NCBI GenBank assembly: GCA_028723545.1
Contig: JAQYER010000044.1
Coordinates: forward strand, 1-12,662
DNA from: Caryophanales bacterium
GTDB lineage: Bacteria; Bacillota_I; Bacilli_A; RFN20; CAG-826
Length of the DNA: 12,662 nt
Direction of reading: 5' to 3'
Below, piece by piece: positions 1 through 6,701 of the stretch. Position numbers and translations under genes: made by a program. Numbering within the stretch: position 1 is the stretch's first letter; every line of letters begins with the position of its first letter. The notes beneath the pieces are model-generated. The model did no database searches, had not been told where the DNA came from, and was given only the letters and a program-made list of their open reading frames with translations.

Positions 1-794
1 AAGAAACATTAATTAAAAATCCAGATAACCCAATTATGGAATTAGAAGATGGATCAATTAAATTCAATAATGTTAATTTCAAATCTAAAGACAGCGCTAA
101 AAAGAACACATTAAGTGATATTAATATCGATATTAAATCAGGTCAATTTGTTGGAATTATTGGTTCAACAGGTTCAGGAAAAACAACAATTGCCAACCTT
201 ATTTCTCGTTTATATGACGTTAGCGATGGTGAAGTTATTGTTGGTGGTCATAATGTCAAAGAATATGATTTAGTCACATTAAGAGATAATGTCGCTGTCG
301 TTTTGCAAAAGAATGTTTTGTTCAGCGGAACAATCGCTACTAATTTACGTTGGGGTGATATCAACGCTAGCGATGAAGAATTAGTTCGTGCTTGCCAAAT
401 TGCGCAAGCAGATGAATTTATTCAATCATTCAAAGATAAATATGACACTCGTATTGAACAAGGTGGAACAAACGTCTCTGGTGGACAAAAACAAAGATTA
501 TGTATCGCAAGAGCGATTCTTAAAAAACCAAAAATCTTAATCCTTGATGACTCTACTTCAGCAGTAGATACAAAAACTGATTTATTAATTAGAAAAGGAT
601 TAAAAGAAGATATTCCTGAAACAACAAAAATTGTAATTGCTCAACGTATTTCATCAATCGAAGATGCTGATCAAATTATCGTTCTTGATGATGGAAAGAT
701 TAACGATATCGGAAATCATGAACAATTATTAAAGAGAAATAAAATCTATCAAGAAGTTTATTACACTCAAAATAGAAAAGGAGGTAACGAATAA
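1..794 (+). CDS. ABC exporter subunit with degenerate nucleotide site, 5' partial (ATP-binding domain)
   Basis: This is the ATP-binding end of one half of a heterodimeric ABC exporter. The frame stays open upstream of the Met at 36 (codons from position 3 read ETLIKNPDNPI), so that Met is internal and the membrane domain lies outside the window. Counting from it: Walker A GSTGSGKT 43-50, Q-loop LQK 90-92, signature VSGGQ 147-151, Walker B ILILDD 167-172, switch loop IAQR 201-204. Two catalytic residues are changed: the Glu after Walker B is Asp (D172) and the switch His is Gln (Q203). This is the known pattern of the TM287-like chain of asymmetric exporters, whose own site hydrolyses ATP poorly. 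Its signature loop would complete the active site of the downstream partner, whose ATG overlaps this stop by 1 nt after a strong AAAGGAGG site (779-786). Substrate is unknown; drugs, lipids or peptides are all possible. Confidence 0.93.
   Translation, partial: ETLIKNPDNPIMELEDGSIKFNNVNFKSKDSAKKNTLSDINIDIKSGQFVGIIGSTGSGKTTIANLISRLYDVSDGEVIVGGHNVKEYDLVTLRDNVAVVLQKNVLFSGTIATNLRWGDINASDEELVRACQIAQADEFIQSFKDKYDTRIEQGGTNVSGGQKQRLCIARAILKKPKILILDDSTSAVDTKTDLLIRKGLKEDIPETTKIVIAQRISSIEDADQIIVLDDGKINDIGNHEQLLKRNKIYQEVYYTQNRKGGNE
779..787 (+). promoter_or_regulatory. Strong Shine-Dalgarno site for the second ABC subunit
   Basis: The sequence AAAGGAGGT sits 7 nt upstream of the ATG at 794, inside the last codons of the first subunit. 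With the TAATG stop/start overlap this indicates coupled translation of the two exporter halves, which are needed in equal amounts. Confidence 0.85.
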
Positions 795-2761
795 TGCCAC
801 CAATGAGAATGAAAGAGCACGCTCGTGCGAAAAAAGGCACTTTAAAACGTCTTATTAAAGAATTCGTCACTAGATATCCTGGACAATTAGTTTTAGTTTT
901 CTTCTGTATTGTCATAAACGTTTTCTCTAATTTATGTTCATCTATTTTTGCTAAACAAATTAGTTTAACTATTTTAAATGGAACAACTCTAGGTTGGGAT
1001 TTCGAAGCATTTAGCAAAGAAATTACTAAATATTTATTAATGATGGGCGGTATTTATCTTATCGGTATGGTTTGTTCATATTTATGGACCCGCACTATGG
1101 CGGTCGTTACCCAAAAATATATGAACGAATTAAGAAAGATGATATTTGATCATATGGAAAGCTTGCCAATTAAATATTTTGATACGCATCCTCACGGGGA
1201 TATTATGTCAATTTACACTAATGACACTGATACGATTCGTCAATTTGTTAGCCAAGCTATACCACAAACTATTTCTTCTGTCGCAGCTATTTTAGGTTGT
1301 TTAGTTTATATGCTTCTCCAAAGCCTTTGGTTAACCCTTGTCGTTGTGTTAGGCGCAATCGGAATGATAATGGTTACAAAAGTTATTGGAGGAAAATCTT
1401 CTAGATATTTCGTTAAACAACAAAAATCTTTAGGAAAAGTTGAAGGAAATATCGAAGAATCAATGCACGGATTAAAAGTAATCAAAGTATTCTCTCATGA
1501 AGATAAATCTCAAGAAGAATTTGATGCTCTAAATAATGAACTTTGCAAAAATATGACAATCGCCAATGTTCAAGGAAATATTATGGGTCCAATTATGATG
1601 AATATTGGAAACTTCATCTATGTATTAAGCGCAACATTAGGATGTATCTTAATTGTTGCTGGAGGCACAAATGTTTCATTAACCGGTGTATCAGTTGTTG
1701 ATGTAACTTTCATTGCCACTATCGTATCATTCTTAATGATGTGCCGTATGTTCACCAATAACGTCAACCAACTTGCTCAAAATATTACATTCATTATTAT
1801 GGGTATGGCGGGTGCTTCTCGTATCTTTGATTTAATCGATGAAGAAAGTGAAACTGATAATGGTTATGTTACATTAGTGAAAGCCCATTATGATGAAAAT
1901 GGAAATATTGTTGAATTAAATAATGATGATCCGCTCGTAAAAGAAAGCCATGGATTAAATAAAAAACAATATTTCTATGCATGGAAACATCCTCATCAAG
2001 AAGATGGCACGATTACATACACTAAACACGAAGGAGATATTTTATTACAAGATGTTGACTTTGGTTATGTTAGTGACAAAATTGTTCTCCACGATATTAA
2101 TATTTACGCTCACCCAGGACAAAAGATTGCTTTTGTTGGAGCAACTGGGGCTGGTAAAACAACAATTACTAATTTAATTAATCGTTTCTATGACATTGCT
2201 GATGGTAAAATCCGTTATGATGGAATTAATATTAACAAAATTAAAAAAGCGGATTTGAGAAGATCTCTTGGAATCGTATTACAAGATACAAATCTCTTCA
2301 CTGGCACAGTTATGGATAATATCCGATATGGAAGATTAGATGCGAGCGATGAAGAAGTTTATGAAGCCGCTAAAATCGCTAACGCATATGACTTCATTAT
2401 GCGTTTACCTGAAGGATTTAATACGATGTTAAGTGGAGATGGCTCTAATTTATCTCAAGGTCAAAGACAATTATTATCAATTGCAAGAGCCGCTGTCGCC
2501 GATGCACCAGTAATGATTTTAGATGAAGCTACTTCATCAATCGATACTAGAACTGAAAAATTAGTTCAAGCTGGTACAGATCGATTAATGGAAGGAAGAA
2601 CAGTCTTTGTTATCGCTCACCGTTTATCTACCATTCATAATTCCGACGCTATTATGGTATTAGATCACGGAAGAATTATTGAAAGAGGTAATCATGATGA
2701 TTTAATTAAACTCCATGGTGTATATTATCAACTTTACACTGGAGCGTTCGAATTAGAATAA
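794..2761 (+). CDS. ABC exporter subunit with canonical nucleotide site (TM288-like partner)
   Basis: A full-length 655-residue membrane-domain plus ATPase half-transporter, expected to pair with the product just upstream. Residues 30-345 form a six-helix type I exporter domain (hydrophobic stretches near 30-58, 78-100, 158-175, 178-198, 268-290, 300-320). The ATPase domain covers about 415-650: Walker A GATGAGKT 449-456, Q-loop LQD 496-498, Walker B VMILDE 573-578 with catalytic Glu 578, and switch His 609. The signature is NLSQGQ (552-557), departing from LSGGQ at one Gly. That fits the family, where the degenerate site uses the altered signature of this chain. The linker between domains (about 350-415) is some 60 residues long and carries an aromatic YAWKHPH stretch at 395-401, longer than in most half-transporters. 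TAA stop; a hairpin terminator follows within 12 nt. Substrate cannot be told from the sequence. Confidence 0.93.
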   Translation: MPPMRMKEHARAKKGTLKRLIKEFVTRYPGQLVLVFFCIVINVFSNLCSSIFAKQISLTILNGTTLGWDFEAFSKEITKYLLMMGGIYLIGMVCSYLWTRTMAVVTQKYMNELRKMIFDHMESLPIKYFDTHPHGDIMSIYTNDTDTIRQFVSQAIPQTISSVAAILGCLVYMLLQSLWLTLVVVLGAIGMIMVTKVIGGKSSRYFVKQQKSLGKVEGNIEESMHGLKVIKVFSHEDKSQEEFDALNNELCKNMTIANVQGNIMGPIMMNIGNFIYVLSATLGCILIVAGGTNVSLTGVSVVDVTFIATIVSFLMMCRMFTNNVNQLAQNITFIIMGMAGASRIFDLIDEESETDNGYVTLVKAHYDENGNIVELNNDDPLVKESHGLNKKQYFYAWKHPHQEDGTITYTKHEGDILLQDVDFGYVSDKIVLHDINIYAHPGQKIAFVGATGAGKTTITNLINRFYDIADGKIRYDGININKIKKADLRRSLGIVLQDTNLFTGTVMDNIRYGRLDASDEEVYEAAKIANAYDFIMRLPEGFNTMLSGDGSNLSQGQRQLLSIARAAVADAPVMILDEATSSIDTRTEKLVQAGTDRLMEGRTVFVIAHRLSTIHNSDAIMVLDHGRIIERGNHDDLIKLHGVYYQLYTGAFELE

Positions 2762-2771
2762 TTCATAAAGG

Positions 2772-2796
2772 CCTTATGCTCAGCATAAGGTTTTTT
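2772..2796 (+). terminator. Intrinsic terminator after the ABC exporter pair
   Basis: A perfect 8-bp stem, CCTTATGC (2772-2779) and GCATAAGG (2783-2790), closes a TCA loop and is followed directly by six T residues and further T-rich sequence. It lies 11 nt after the stop of the second ABC subunit and ends that transcription unit. Confidence 0.9.
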
Positions 2797-2803
2797 ATTT
2801 TTG

Positions 2804-2832
2804 TTGCAAAAGAATTCAAAATATAAGATACT
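2804..2832 (+). promoter_or_regulatory. Possible sigma-A-type promoter for the ygjV-like gene
   Basis: TTGCAA (2804-2809) and GATACT (2827-2832) are separated by 17 bp and lie just after the ABC terminator. Transcription would start near 2839, giving a leader of about 14 nt that contains only a weak GGA (2843-2845) before the ATG at 2853. Each hexamer has two mismatches to consensus, so this is tentative. Confidence 0.4.
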
Positions 2833-2852
2833 AATCCCGTTTGGAATAAACT

Positions 2853-3449
2853 ATGGATAATTTAATATTTACATGGACTAGCTTCTCTTCATGGGAAACA
2901 TTAGATTGGATCGCTCAAGCCTTTGGCTTATTAGCGGTTATTTCATATGTTATTTCATATCTACAAAAAGATTCGCAAAAAACATTATATTTCCAATTGT
3001 CTGGTTCGATTTTTTGGTGCTTAAATTTCTTATTTTTAGGCGCGGTTGCGGGACTTGTATTAAACATTATTGGAACATTGAGAGTTATTGTTTATTTATT
3101 TAGAAAAAAATATGCCTGGGCGAGACATTATGTTTGGTATATCGTCTTTATTACTTTATTCGTTTTAGGAGGAATATTATCAATGTTCCTCACTGAAGAT
3201 CCAACACTAAAATGGACGGCAATTCTACCAATATGTGCTTTTATATTAACCACTATTCAATTATCTTTAACTTCGACATTTAAAATTCGATTATTTGTGT
3301 TATTAAGCACTCCATTTTGGATTGCCTACGATATTATTTTCCAAAATATTGCTGGATTATTAAATGATAGTATCTCGATCGTGTCCGCTATCGTGGGTAT
3401 TATCGTGATTGATATTATTCAAAAAAGAAAAATGATGAAACAAAATTAA
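2853..3449 (+). CDS. YgjV-family inner membrane protein
   Basis: A 198-residue, very hydrophobic protein with about seven membrane segments (near 20-37, 45-63, 65-83, 93-113, 121-139, 146-163, 170-189). The early segments with IGTLRVIVYLFRKKY, and a late STPFWIAYDIIFQNIAGLL stretch followed by a final helix, resemble the uncharacterised YgjV (Imp-YgjV) family. No enzymatic residues stand out, and the family role is not established as far as I know. It stands alone on this strand: an exporter terminator lies upstream, and it overlaps the stop of the opposing MazG-like gene by 3 nt. The ATG at 2853 is the first Met after the candidate promoter; ribosome-binding signal is weak. Family assignment is from sequence resemblance and is fairly but not fully sure. 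Confidence 0.75.
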   Translation: MDNLIFTWTSFSSWETLDWIAQAFGLLAVISYVISYLQKDSQKTLYFQLSGSIFWCLNFLFLGAVAGLVLNIIGTLRVIVYLFRKKYAWARHYVWYIVFITLFVLGGILSMFLTEDPTLKWTAILPICAFILTTIQLSLTSTFKIRLFVLLSTPFWIAYDIIFQNIAGLLNDSISIVSAIVGIIVIDIIQKRKMMKQN

Positions 3450-3466
3450 ATTTCATCATATTTTTT
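3421..3466. terminator. Bidirectional hairpin terminator built from both coding ends
   Basis: ATGATGAAA (3432-3440) and TTTCATCAT (3451-3459) pair perfectly over 9 bp around a 10-nt loop that holds both stop codons. A T-run follows on the + strand (3461-3466), and the A-rich stretch 3421-3431 gives a T-rich tail on the - strand. The stem can extend through these A/T tracts. The left arm encodes MMK of the YgjV-like protein, the right arm YDE of the MazG-like protein. Only two G-C pairs make the core stem weak, so efficiency is uncertain. Confidence 0.65.
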
Positions 3467-3766
3467 ATTTAAGCCTTTAATTTTTTCAACTGGATATTTA
3501 TTTTCATTTTCATCCATCTTTTGATTAACAATTTCGTCTTCATCCAAATTTAATTTATCTAAAAGATTTTGACAATTGATTAAGACATCCGCTAATTCGG
3601 CTTTGACTTTATCAATTTTATAATTATCATCGTCCCATTGGAAACACTCTACTAATTCACAAGCTTCAACCGCAATTGTTTTTGCAAGATTAGCGGGATT
3701 ATGATATTTATCCCAATCGCGATCAATTGAAAATTGTTTAATTCTTTGTTTGGTCTTTTCTTTCAT
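3446..3766 (-). CDS. MazG-like nucleotide pyrophosphohydrolase
   Basis: A 106-residue all-alpha MazG-superfamily enzyme, expected to cleave (d)NTPs to the monophosphate and pyrophosphate, typically for removal of unwanted nucleotides. The metal-binding pattern is visible: E34-x-x-E37 on one helix and E57-x-x-D60 on the next, with the WDKYHNPANLAKTIAVEACE opening and KYPVEKIKG near the end (90-98) typical of the small dCTPase/iMazG-like group. The start is preceded by AGAGGAA about 7 nt upstream. It lies 11 nt downstream of rlmH on the same strand, so the two are probably co-transcribed. At its 3' end it overlaps the opposing ygjV-like gene by 4 nt. Which nucleotide it prefers cannot be read from sequence. 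Confidence 0.88.
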   Translation of the reverse strand: MKEKTKQRIKQFSIDRDWDKYHNPANLAKTIAVEACELVECFQWDDDNYKIDKVKAELADVLINCQNLLDKLNLDEDEIVNQKMDENENKYPVEKIKGLNKKYDEI

Positions 3767-3777
3767 ATGCGTTTCCT

Positions 3778-4257
3778 CTATTTATGATATGTTTCATTAT
3801 TATTTATTTTAAATGCTCGATATATTTGTTCTAATAACAATAATCTAGTCATTTGGTGAGTAAAAGTCATTTTGCTAATAGAAATTGATTCTTTCGCGTT
3901 ATTTTTAACTTTCATAGACAAACCATAAGAGCCACCGATAACAAACACTAAATGGTTCGAATAAGTATCAATTCTTTTTTGAAGAAATGAAGCGAATTCA
4001 ATTGAATCATATTCTTTTTTATTTAAATCAAGATTAATGACATAACTATTGCTTGGAAGATGAGATAATATTTTCTCTCCTTCTTTATCAATAGCTTTTT
4101 CAATTTCTTTCTTGCTTGGATTATCAACAATAGGTTCATCCATGACTTCAATAATATTAATTTTGGAATAAGGAGATAGCCTTTTAATATATTCATTAAT
4201 TGCTTCTTTTAGATATTGTTCTTTGATTTTTCCAACAGTGACTAATGTGATTTGCAT
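3778..4257 (-). CDS. rlmH: 23S rRNA (pseudouridine1915-N3)-methyltransferase RlmH
   Basis: RlmH uses S-adenosylmethionine to methylate pseudouridine 1915 in helix 69 of 23S rRNA on assembled 70S ribosomes. The 159-residue length is standard for this SPOUT enzyme. The SAM-binding trefoil knot is clear: FVIGGSYGL at 105-113, then SISKMTFTHQMTRLLLLEQI at 126-145, and the family-typical YHK ending. The run before it, INNNET, differs from the usual I-x-G-x-P form. The N-terminus MQITLVTVGKIK matches the family start, so the ATG at 4257 is right even though no Shine-Dalgarno site precedes it. It ends with TAG and is followed after 11 nt by the mazG-like gene. It is divergent from the flavodoxin gene, with a 47-nt gap. 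Confidence 0.96.
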   Translation of the reverse strand: MQITLVTVGKIKEQYLKEAINEYIKRLSPYSKINIIEVMDEPIVDNPSKKEIEKAIDKEGEKILSHLPSNSYVINLDLNKKEYDSIEFASFLQKRIDTYSNHLVFVIGGSYGLSMKVKNNAKESISISKMTFTHQMTRLLLLEQIYRAFKINNNETYHK

Positions 4258-4265
4258 ACAAATAT

Positions 4266-4271
4266 ATTTTA
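4266..4271 (-). promoter_or_regulatory. Possible -10 element for rlmH, very short leader
   Basis: On the - strand TAAAAT (4271 to 4266) lies so close to the rlmH ATG at 4257 that transcription would start around 4259, leaving about 2 nt of leader. No ribosome-binding site is present in the 20 nt upstream. No good -35 is visible, so the call is tentative. Confidence 0.4.
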
Positions 4272-4298
4272 CACGTTTATTTAATTAGATGTTATAAT
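4268..4298 (+). promoter_or_regulatory. Extended -10 promoter giving a leaderless flavodoxin mRNA
   Basis: TGTTATAAT at 4290-4298 is a perfect extended -10 (TG-N-TATAAT). A TTTACA at 4268-4273 could act as a -35, at a long 19-bp spacing. Counting from the last T of the -10 as -7, +1 falls on the A of the ATG at 4305. There is no Shine-Dalgarno sequence between them, so the transcript should be leaderless. Confidence 0.7.
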
Positions 4299-4304
4299 TC
4301 ATCC

Positions 4305-5207
4305 ATGAAAATTTTATTAATATATTATACTGGAACATTTAATACTAGATATATTTGCAATATGGTCAAAAATAAATTTCTTGAACAAAGCCATCAAGTT
4401 GATGTTTTTGAATGGAGTTATGATGGACCACAAACAATATCGATGGAAGGATATGATATTATTGGATTTGGTTACCCTATTTACGGATTTAATATTCCAT
4501 CAATGTTTATTAAATTTTTAAAGAAGCAAAAATATCCATCACAAGCTCGTTATTTTGTTTTTAAAAATTCTGGGGAAACATATTCCGCAAATGATTCAAG
4601 TTCTCATCAATTAGATAATGTATTAAAAAAATATAAATGTCATATCGATAACGAATATCATTTTATGATGCCATATAATATTCATTTCCGTTATGAAGAT
4701 GAATTAGTTCATGAAATATTAAAAATGGATGATTTACTCGCAGACATTTTAGTGTACGAAATTATTAATAAAATCAATCATAATAAAAAATATAAATTAA
4801 TTAATGATTTGATCGCTATTACGGTTCGCCTTCAATATCTTGGAGGGCCAGTTAATTCATTATTTATGAAAGTAGATAATAAAAAATGTGTTGGATGTAA
4901 AAAATGCATTTTAGATTGTCCAGTCCACAATATATATGTTGATAAAAAAGGTAAAATCAAATTCCATCACCACTGTGTCATGTGCATGAGATGTACTTTA
5001 TTTTGCCCAAAAGACGCGGTTATATTCGGTTTATTTGCTTCTTGGAAAGTTAATGGAAGATATGATTTAGAAAAAATAAAATCAATGGATGTAGACCATA
5101 AAATCATTACAAAAGACACTGAAGGATTTTTCAAATGCTATATAAAAACTTATAATTATATTAATGATCGTCACGACGAATTATTTAATAAAAATATAAG
5201 TGATTAA
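4305..5207 (+). CDS. EFR1-type flavodoxin/ferredoxin fusion protein
   Basis: A 300-residue predicted electron carrier or reductase combining an FMN-binding flavodoxin-like domain with a bacterial two-cluster ferredoxin domain. The N-terminus MKILLIYYTGTFNTRY has the phosphate-binding loop (TGTFNTR 9-15; usual form TGTGNTR), and GFGYPIYGFNIP (54-65) follows the flavodoxin pattern. Residues 195-205 (CVGCKKCILDC) and 224-234 (CVMCMRCTLFC), each followed by Pro, are two complete C-x2-C-x2-C-x3-C-P motifs for [4Fe-4S] clusters. This architecture is annotated as EFR1-family ferredoxin in anaerobic Firmicutes; partner and role are generally unknown. There are no membrane segments, so it is cytoplasmic. 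It stands alone on its strand, with its own promoter, and converges on the CPBP gene with a 23-nt overlap. Confidence 0.9.
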   Translation: MKILLIYYTGTFNTRYICNMVKNKFLEQSHQVDVFEWSYDGPQTISMEGYDIIGFGYPIYGFNIPSMFIKFLKKQKYPSQARYFVFKNSGETYSANDSSSHQLDNVLKKYKCHIDNEYHFMMPYNIHFRYEDELVHEILKMDDLLADILVYEIINKINHNKKYKLINDLIAITVRLQYLGGPVNSLFMKVDNKKCVGCKKCILDCPVHNIYVDKKGKIKFHHHCVMCMRCTLFCPKDAVIFGLFASWKVNGRYDLEKIKSMDVDHKIITKDTEGFFKCYIKTYNYINDRHDELFNKNISD

Positions 5208-5934
5208 CTTTTTTATATCGAAATAAAAATAAGAACAATAAATATAATCCAACAATCATCGCTACAACGATATTACAAACATAATAAGCGATTAACATTT
5301 CGGAATTAAACAAGGCGATTGAATCAAATAATGTGCCATTCACACTGTTAAATAAGAAGTGAAATAATATCGAAAGAGGCAATGAATTAGAAAATTCATA
5401 TATAAACCCTAATATAATTCCTAATCCAAATGTATAAATAACTGTTATTAATGTTGTTGGATCAAATGTTGAAACAAAATTTAATAAATGGAATGCTGCG
5501 AATATTCCCGCTGAAGCAATAATTCTAACTAATCGATTAGAAATGCGAAGCATGTTATGGAAATAAAATCTAAAAACAATTTCTTCTAAAATAGCCGTTA
5601 ATAAATCAATGATAAATTCAAAATAAATATATTTATTCATTTCAAAAGAAGTAAAAGAAATATTGTTTGGATATATTAAAAATAAACTAAAATTAGAAAA
5701 AGTAATTAAAAAGCAAGGGATCATAAATAACATCTCTTTTTTAATTCCCACACCAATTATTTTTCTATTCGTTCTTCTAATCGCAAAATAATAATATAAA
5801 AGCAATATTAATCTTAAACCAATTGTTATTAAATAATATGAAAGGACATCAGTTATTAATAATTCAAGTGGAAAAGAAATAATAAATATTAACAATAAAG
5901 ATAATAAGAATGAATCAAGAATTTGTTTTTTCAT
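5185..5934 (-). CDS. CPBP-family intramembrane metalloprotease
   Basis: A 249-residue membrane protein of the CPBP (CAAX protease and bacteriocin-processing/Abi) family. The three active-site motifs are intact: EEIVFR at 117-122, FAAFH at 145-149, and HFLFN at 192-196, placed in successive hydrophobic helices. About seven or eight membrane segments are seen, with a short charged loop (RRTNRK 53-58). Members process peptides or membrane proteins, and some act in bacteriocin self-immunity; no bacteriocin gene is nearby, so no specific substrate can be assigned. The ATG at 5934 lies 20 nt inside the end of lgt and no strong ribosome-binding site is seen, which suggests translational coupling. 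The 3' end overlaps the opposing flavodoxin gene. The A+T-rich junction has no convincing terminator. Confidence 0.9.
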   Translation of the reverse strand: MKKQILDSFLLSLLLIFIISFPLELLITDVLSYYLITIGLRLILLLYYYFAIRRTNRKIIGVGIKKEMLFMIPCFLITFSNFSLFLIYPNNISFTSFEMNKYIYFEFIIDLLTAILEEIVFRFYFHNMLRISNRLVRIIASAGIFAAFHLLNFVSTFDPTTLITVIYTFGLGIILGFIYEFSNSLPLSILFHFLFNSVNGTLFDSIALFNSEMLIAYYVCNIVVAMIVGLYLLFLFLFRYKKVNHLYFY

Positions 5935-6688
5935 TTTTATTTGTTTCCTTAAATATGACTTTCTTCAATAAAATAAACACTGCTGGAGCGAGTAAAAATA
6001 ATATAACGCACCAGATTTGAGATGGAGACATCCCTAATATAATTTTACCACGATAATCTCCTCTAAAATATTCAATAATAAACCTAAATGTTGAGTAACT
6101 AATCATATAAATCGGAAATGTTTGATAAGTTACATTTTTGAAAATTAATATCAATAAAACAATGCTTAAAATTAATAAGAAAATTGATTCAATTAATTGA
6201 GTAGGTATCCTTTTAATTCCATCATTTAAAACTGGAAAAACAATTCCTATCCAAGAATTAGTTTCTTTTCCATAACAACATCCATCTAAGAAACATCCAA
6301 TTCTTCCAACACTGTGGGCTAAAGTAATACATCCAGGAGCGACTATCAATAAATGTTTAATTGCTGAATTATGGAATCTTAAATAATACAAATTATACAT
6401 TAAAACAAATCCTGCAATTCCACCGAAAACACCACCATAGAAAGTCATTCCCCATGTCCATTTATAGTTTTCGCCATAATAAATTAAATCATAGGCATTT
6501 TGGAACAAGATTGCGAATATTATTCCAAAAGCAATTGCAACAATACCGCATATTAAAATATCAATAATTTCATTTCTCGATAATTTTTGTTTTCTTAAAT
6601 AAATAAATAAAACAGTTAACGCTAAAATAAAACCGACAACTAACATTACTGAATATGAATCTAATATTCCAAATATTAACGGGTACAT
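5915..6688 (-). CDS. lgt: Prolipoprotein diacylglyceryl transferase
   Basis: Lgt moves diacylglycerol from phosphatidylglycerol onto the lipobox cysteine of prolipoproteins at the membrane, the first step of lipoprotein maturation. The 257-residue protein has seven hydrophobic helices. Family landmarks are present: MTFYGGVFGG 81-90, AHSVGRIGCFLDGCCYG 124-140 (the Lgt signature, in the GCC form common in Gram-positives), IPTQLIES 161-168, FRFIIEYFRGD 201-211, and SPSQIWC 221-227. In E. coli the second landmark carries His and the signature carries GRxGNF; here these are Tyr83 and GRIGCF. GAGG 8 nt before the ATG supports the start. It sits 13 nt after the HAD gene and ends with TGA inside the CPBP gene. 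The GH53 lipoprotein in this window is a likely substrate. Confidence 0.95.
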   Translation of the reverse strand: MYPLIFGILDSYSVMLVVGFILALTVLFIYLRKQKLSRNEIIDILICGIVAIAFGIIFAILFQNAYDLIYYGENYKWTWGMTFYGGVFGGIAGFVLMYNLYYLRFHNSAIKHLLIVAPGCITLAHSVGRIGCFLDGCCYGKETNSWIGIVFPVLNDGIKRIPTQLIESIFLLILSIVLLILIFKNVTYQTFPIYMISYSTFRFIIEYFRGDYRGKIILGMSPSQIWCVILFLLAPAVFILLKKVIFKETNKNEKTNS

Positions 6689-6701
6689 AATATTAACCTC
6701 A

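Noticed and set aside
36..38. ATG at 36 as the start of the first ABC subunit.
   Set aside because: The frame is open upstream to the window edge with plausible linker residues, and the missing membrane domain must precede it.
700..1017. A 105-codon open frame on the - strand opposite the ABC genes.
   Set aside because: It lies wholly antisense to two well-supported coding regions and shows no recognisable domain.
5188..5218. Possible hairpin terminator between the convergent flavodoxin and CPBP genes.
   Set aside because: The core stem is only AAGT/ACTT, with interrupted A-T pairing outside it. The T-run alone does not make a convincing terminator.
5915..5917. TGA read as tryptophan (mycoplasma code), suggested by the A+T-rich composition.
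   Set aside because: TGA ends lgt at the expected length next to the CPBP start. Conserved tryptophans in all genes are TGG, and no conserved frame contains internal TGA.
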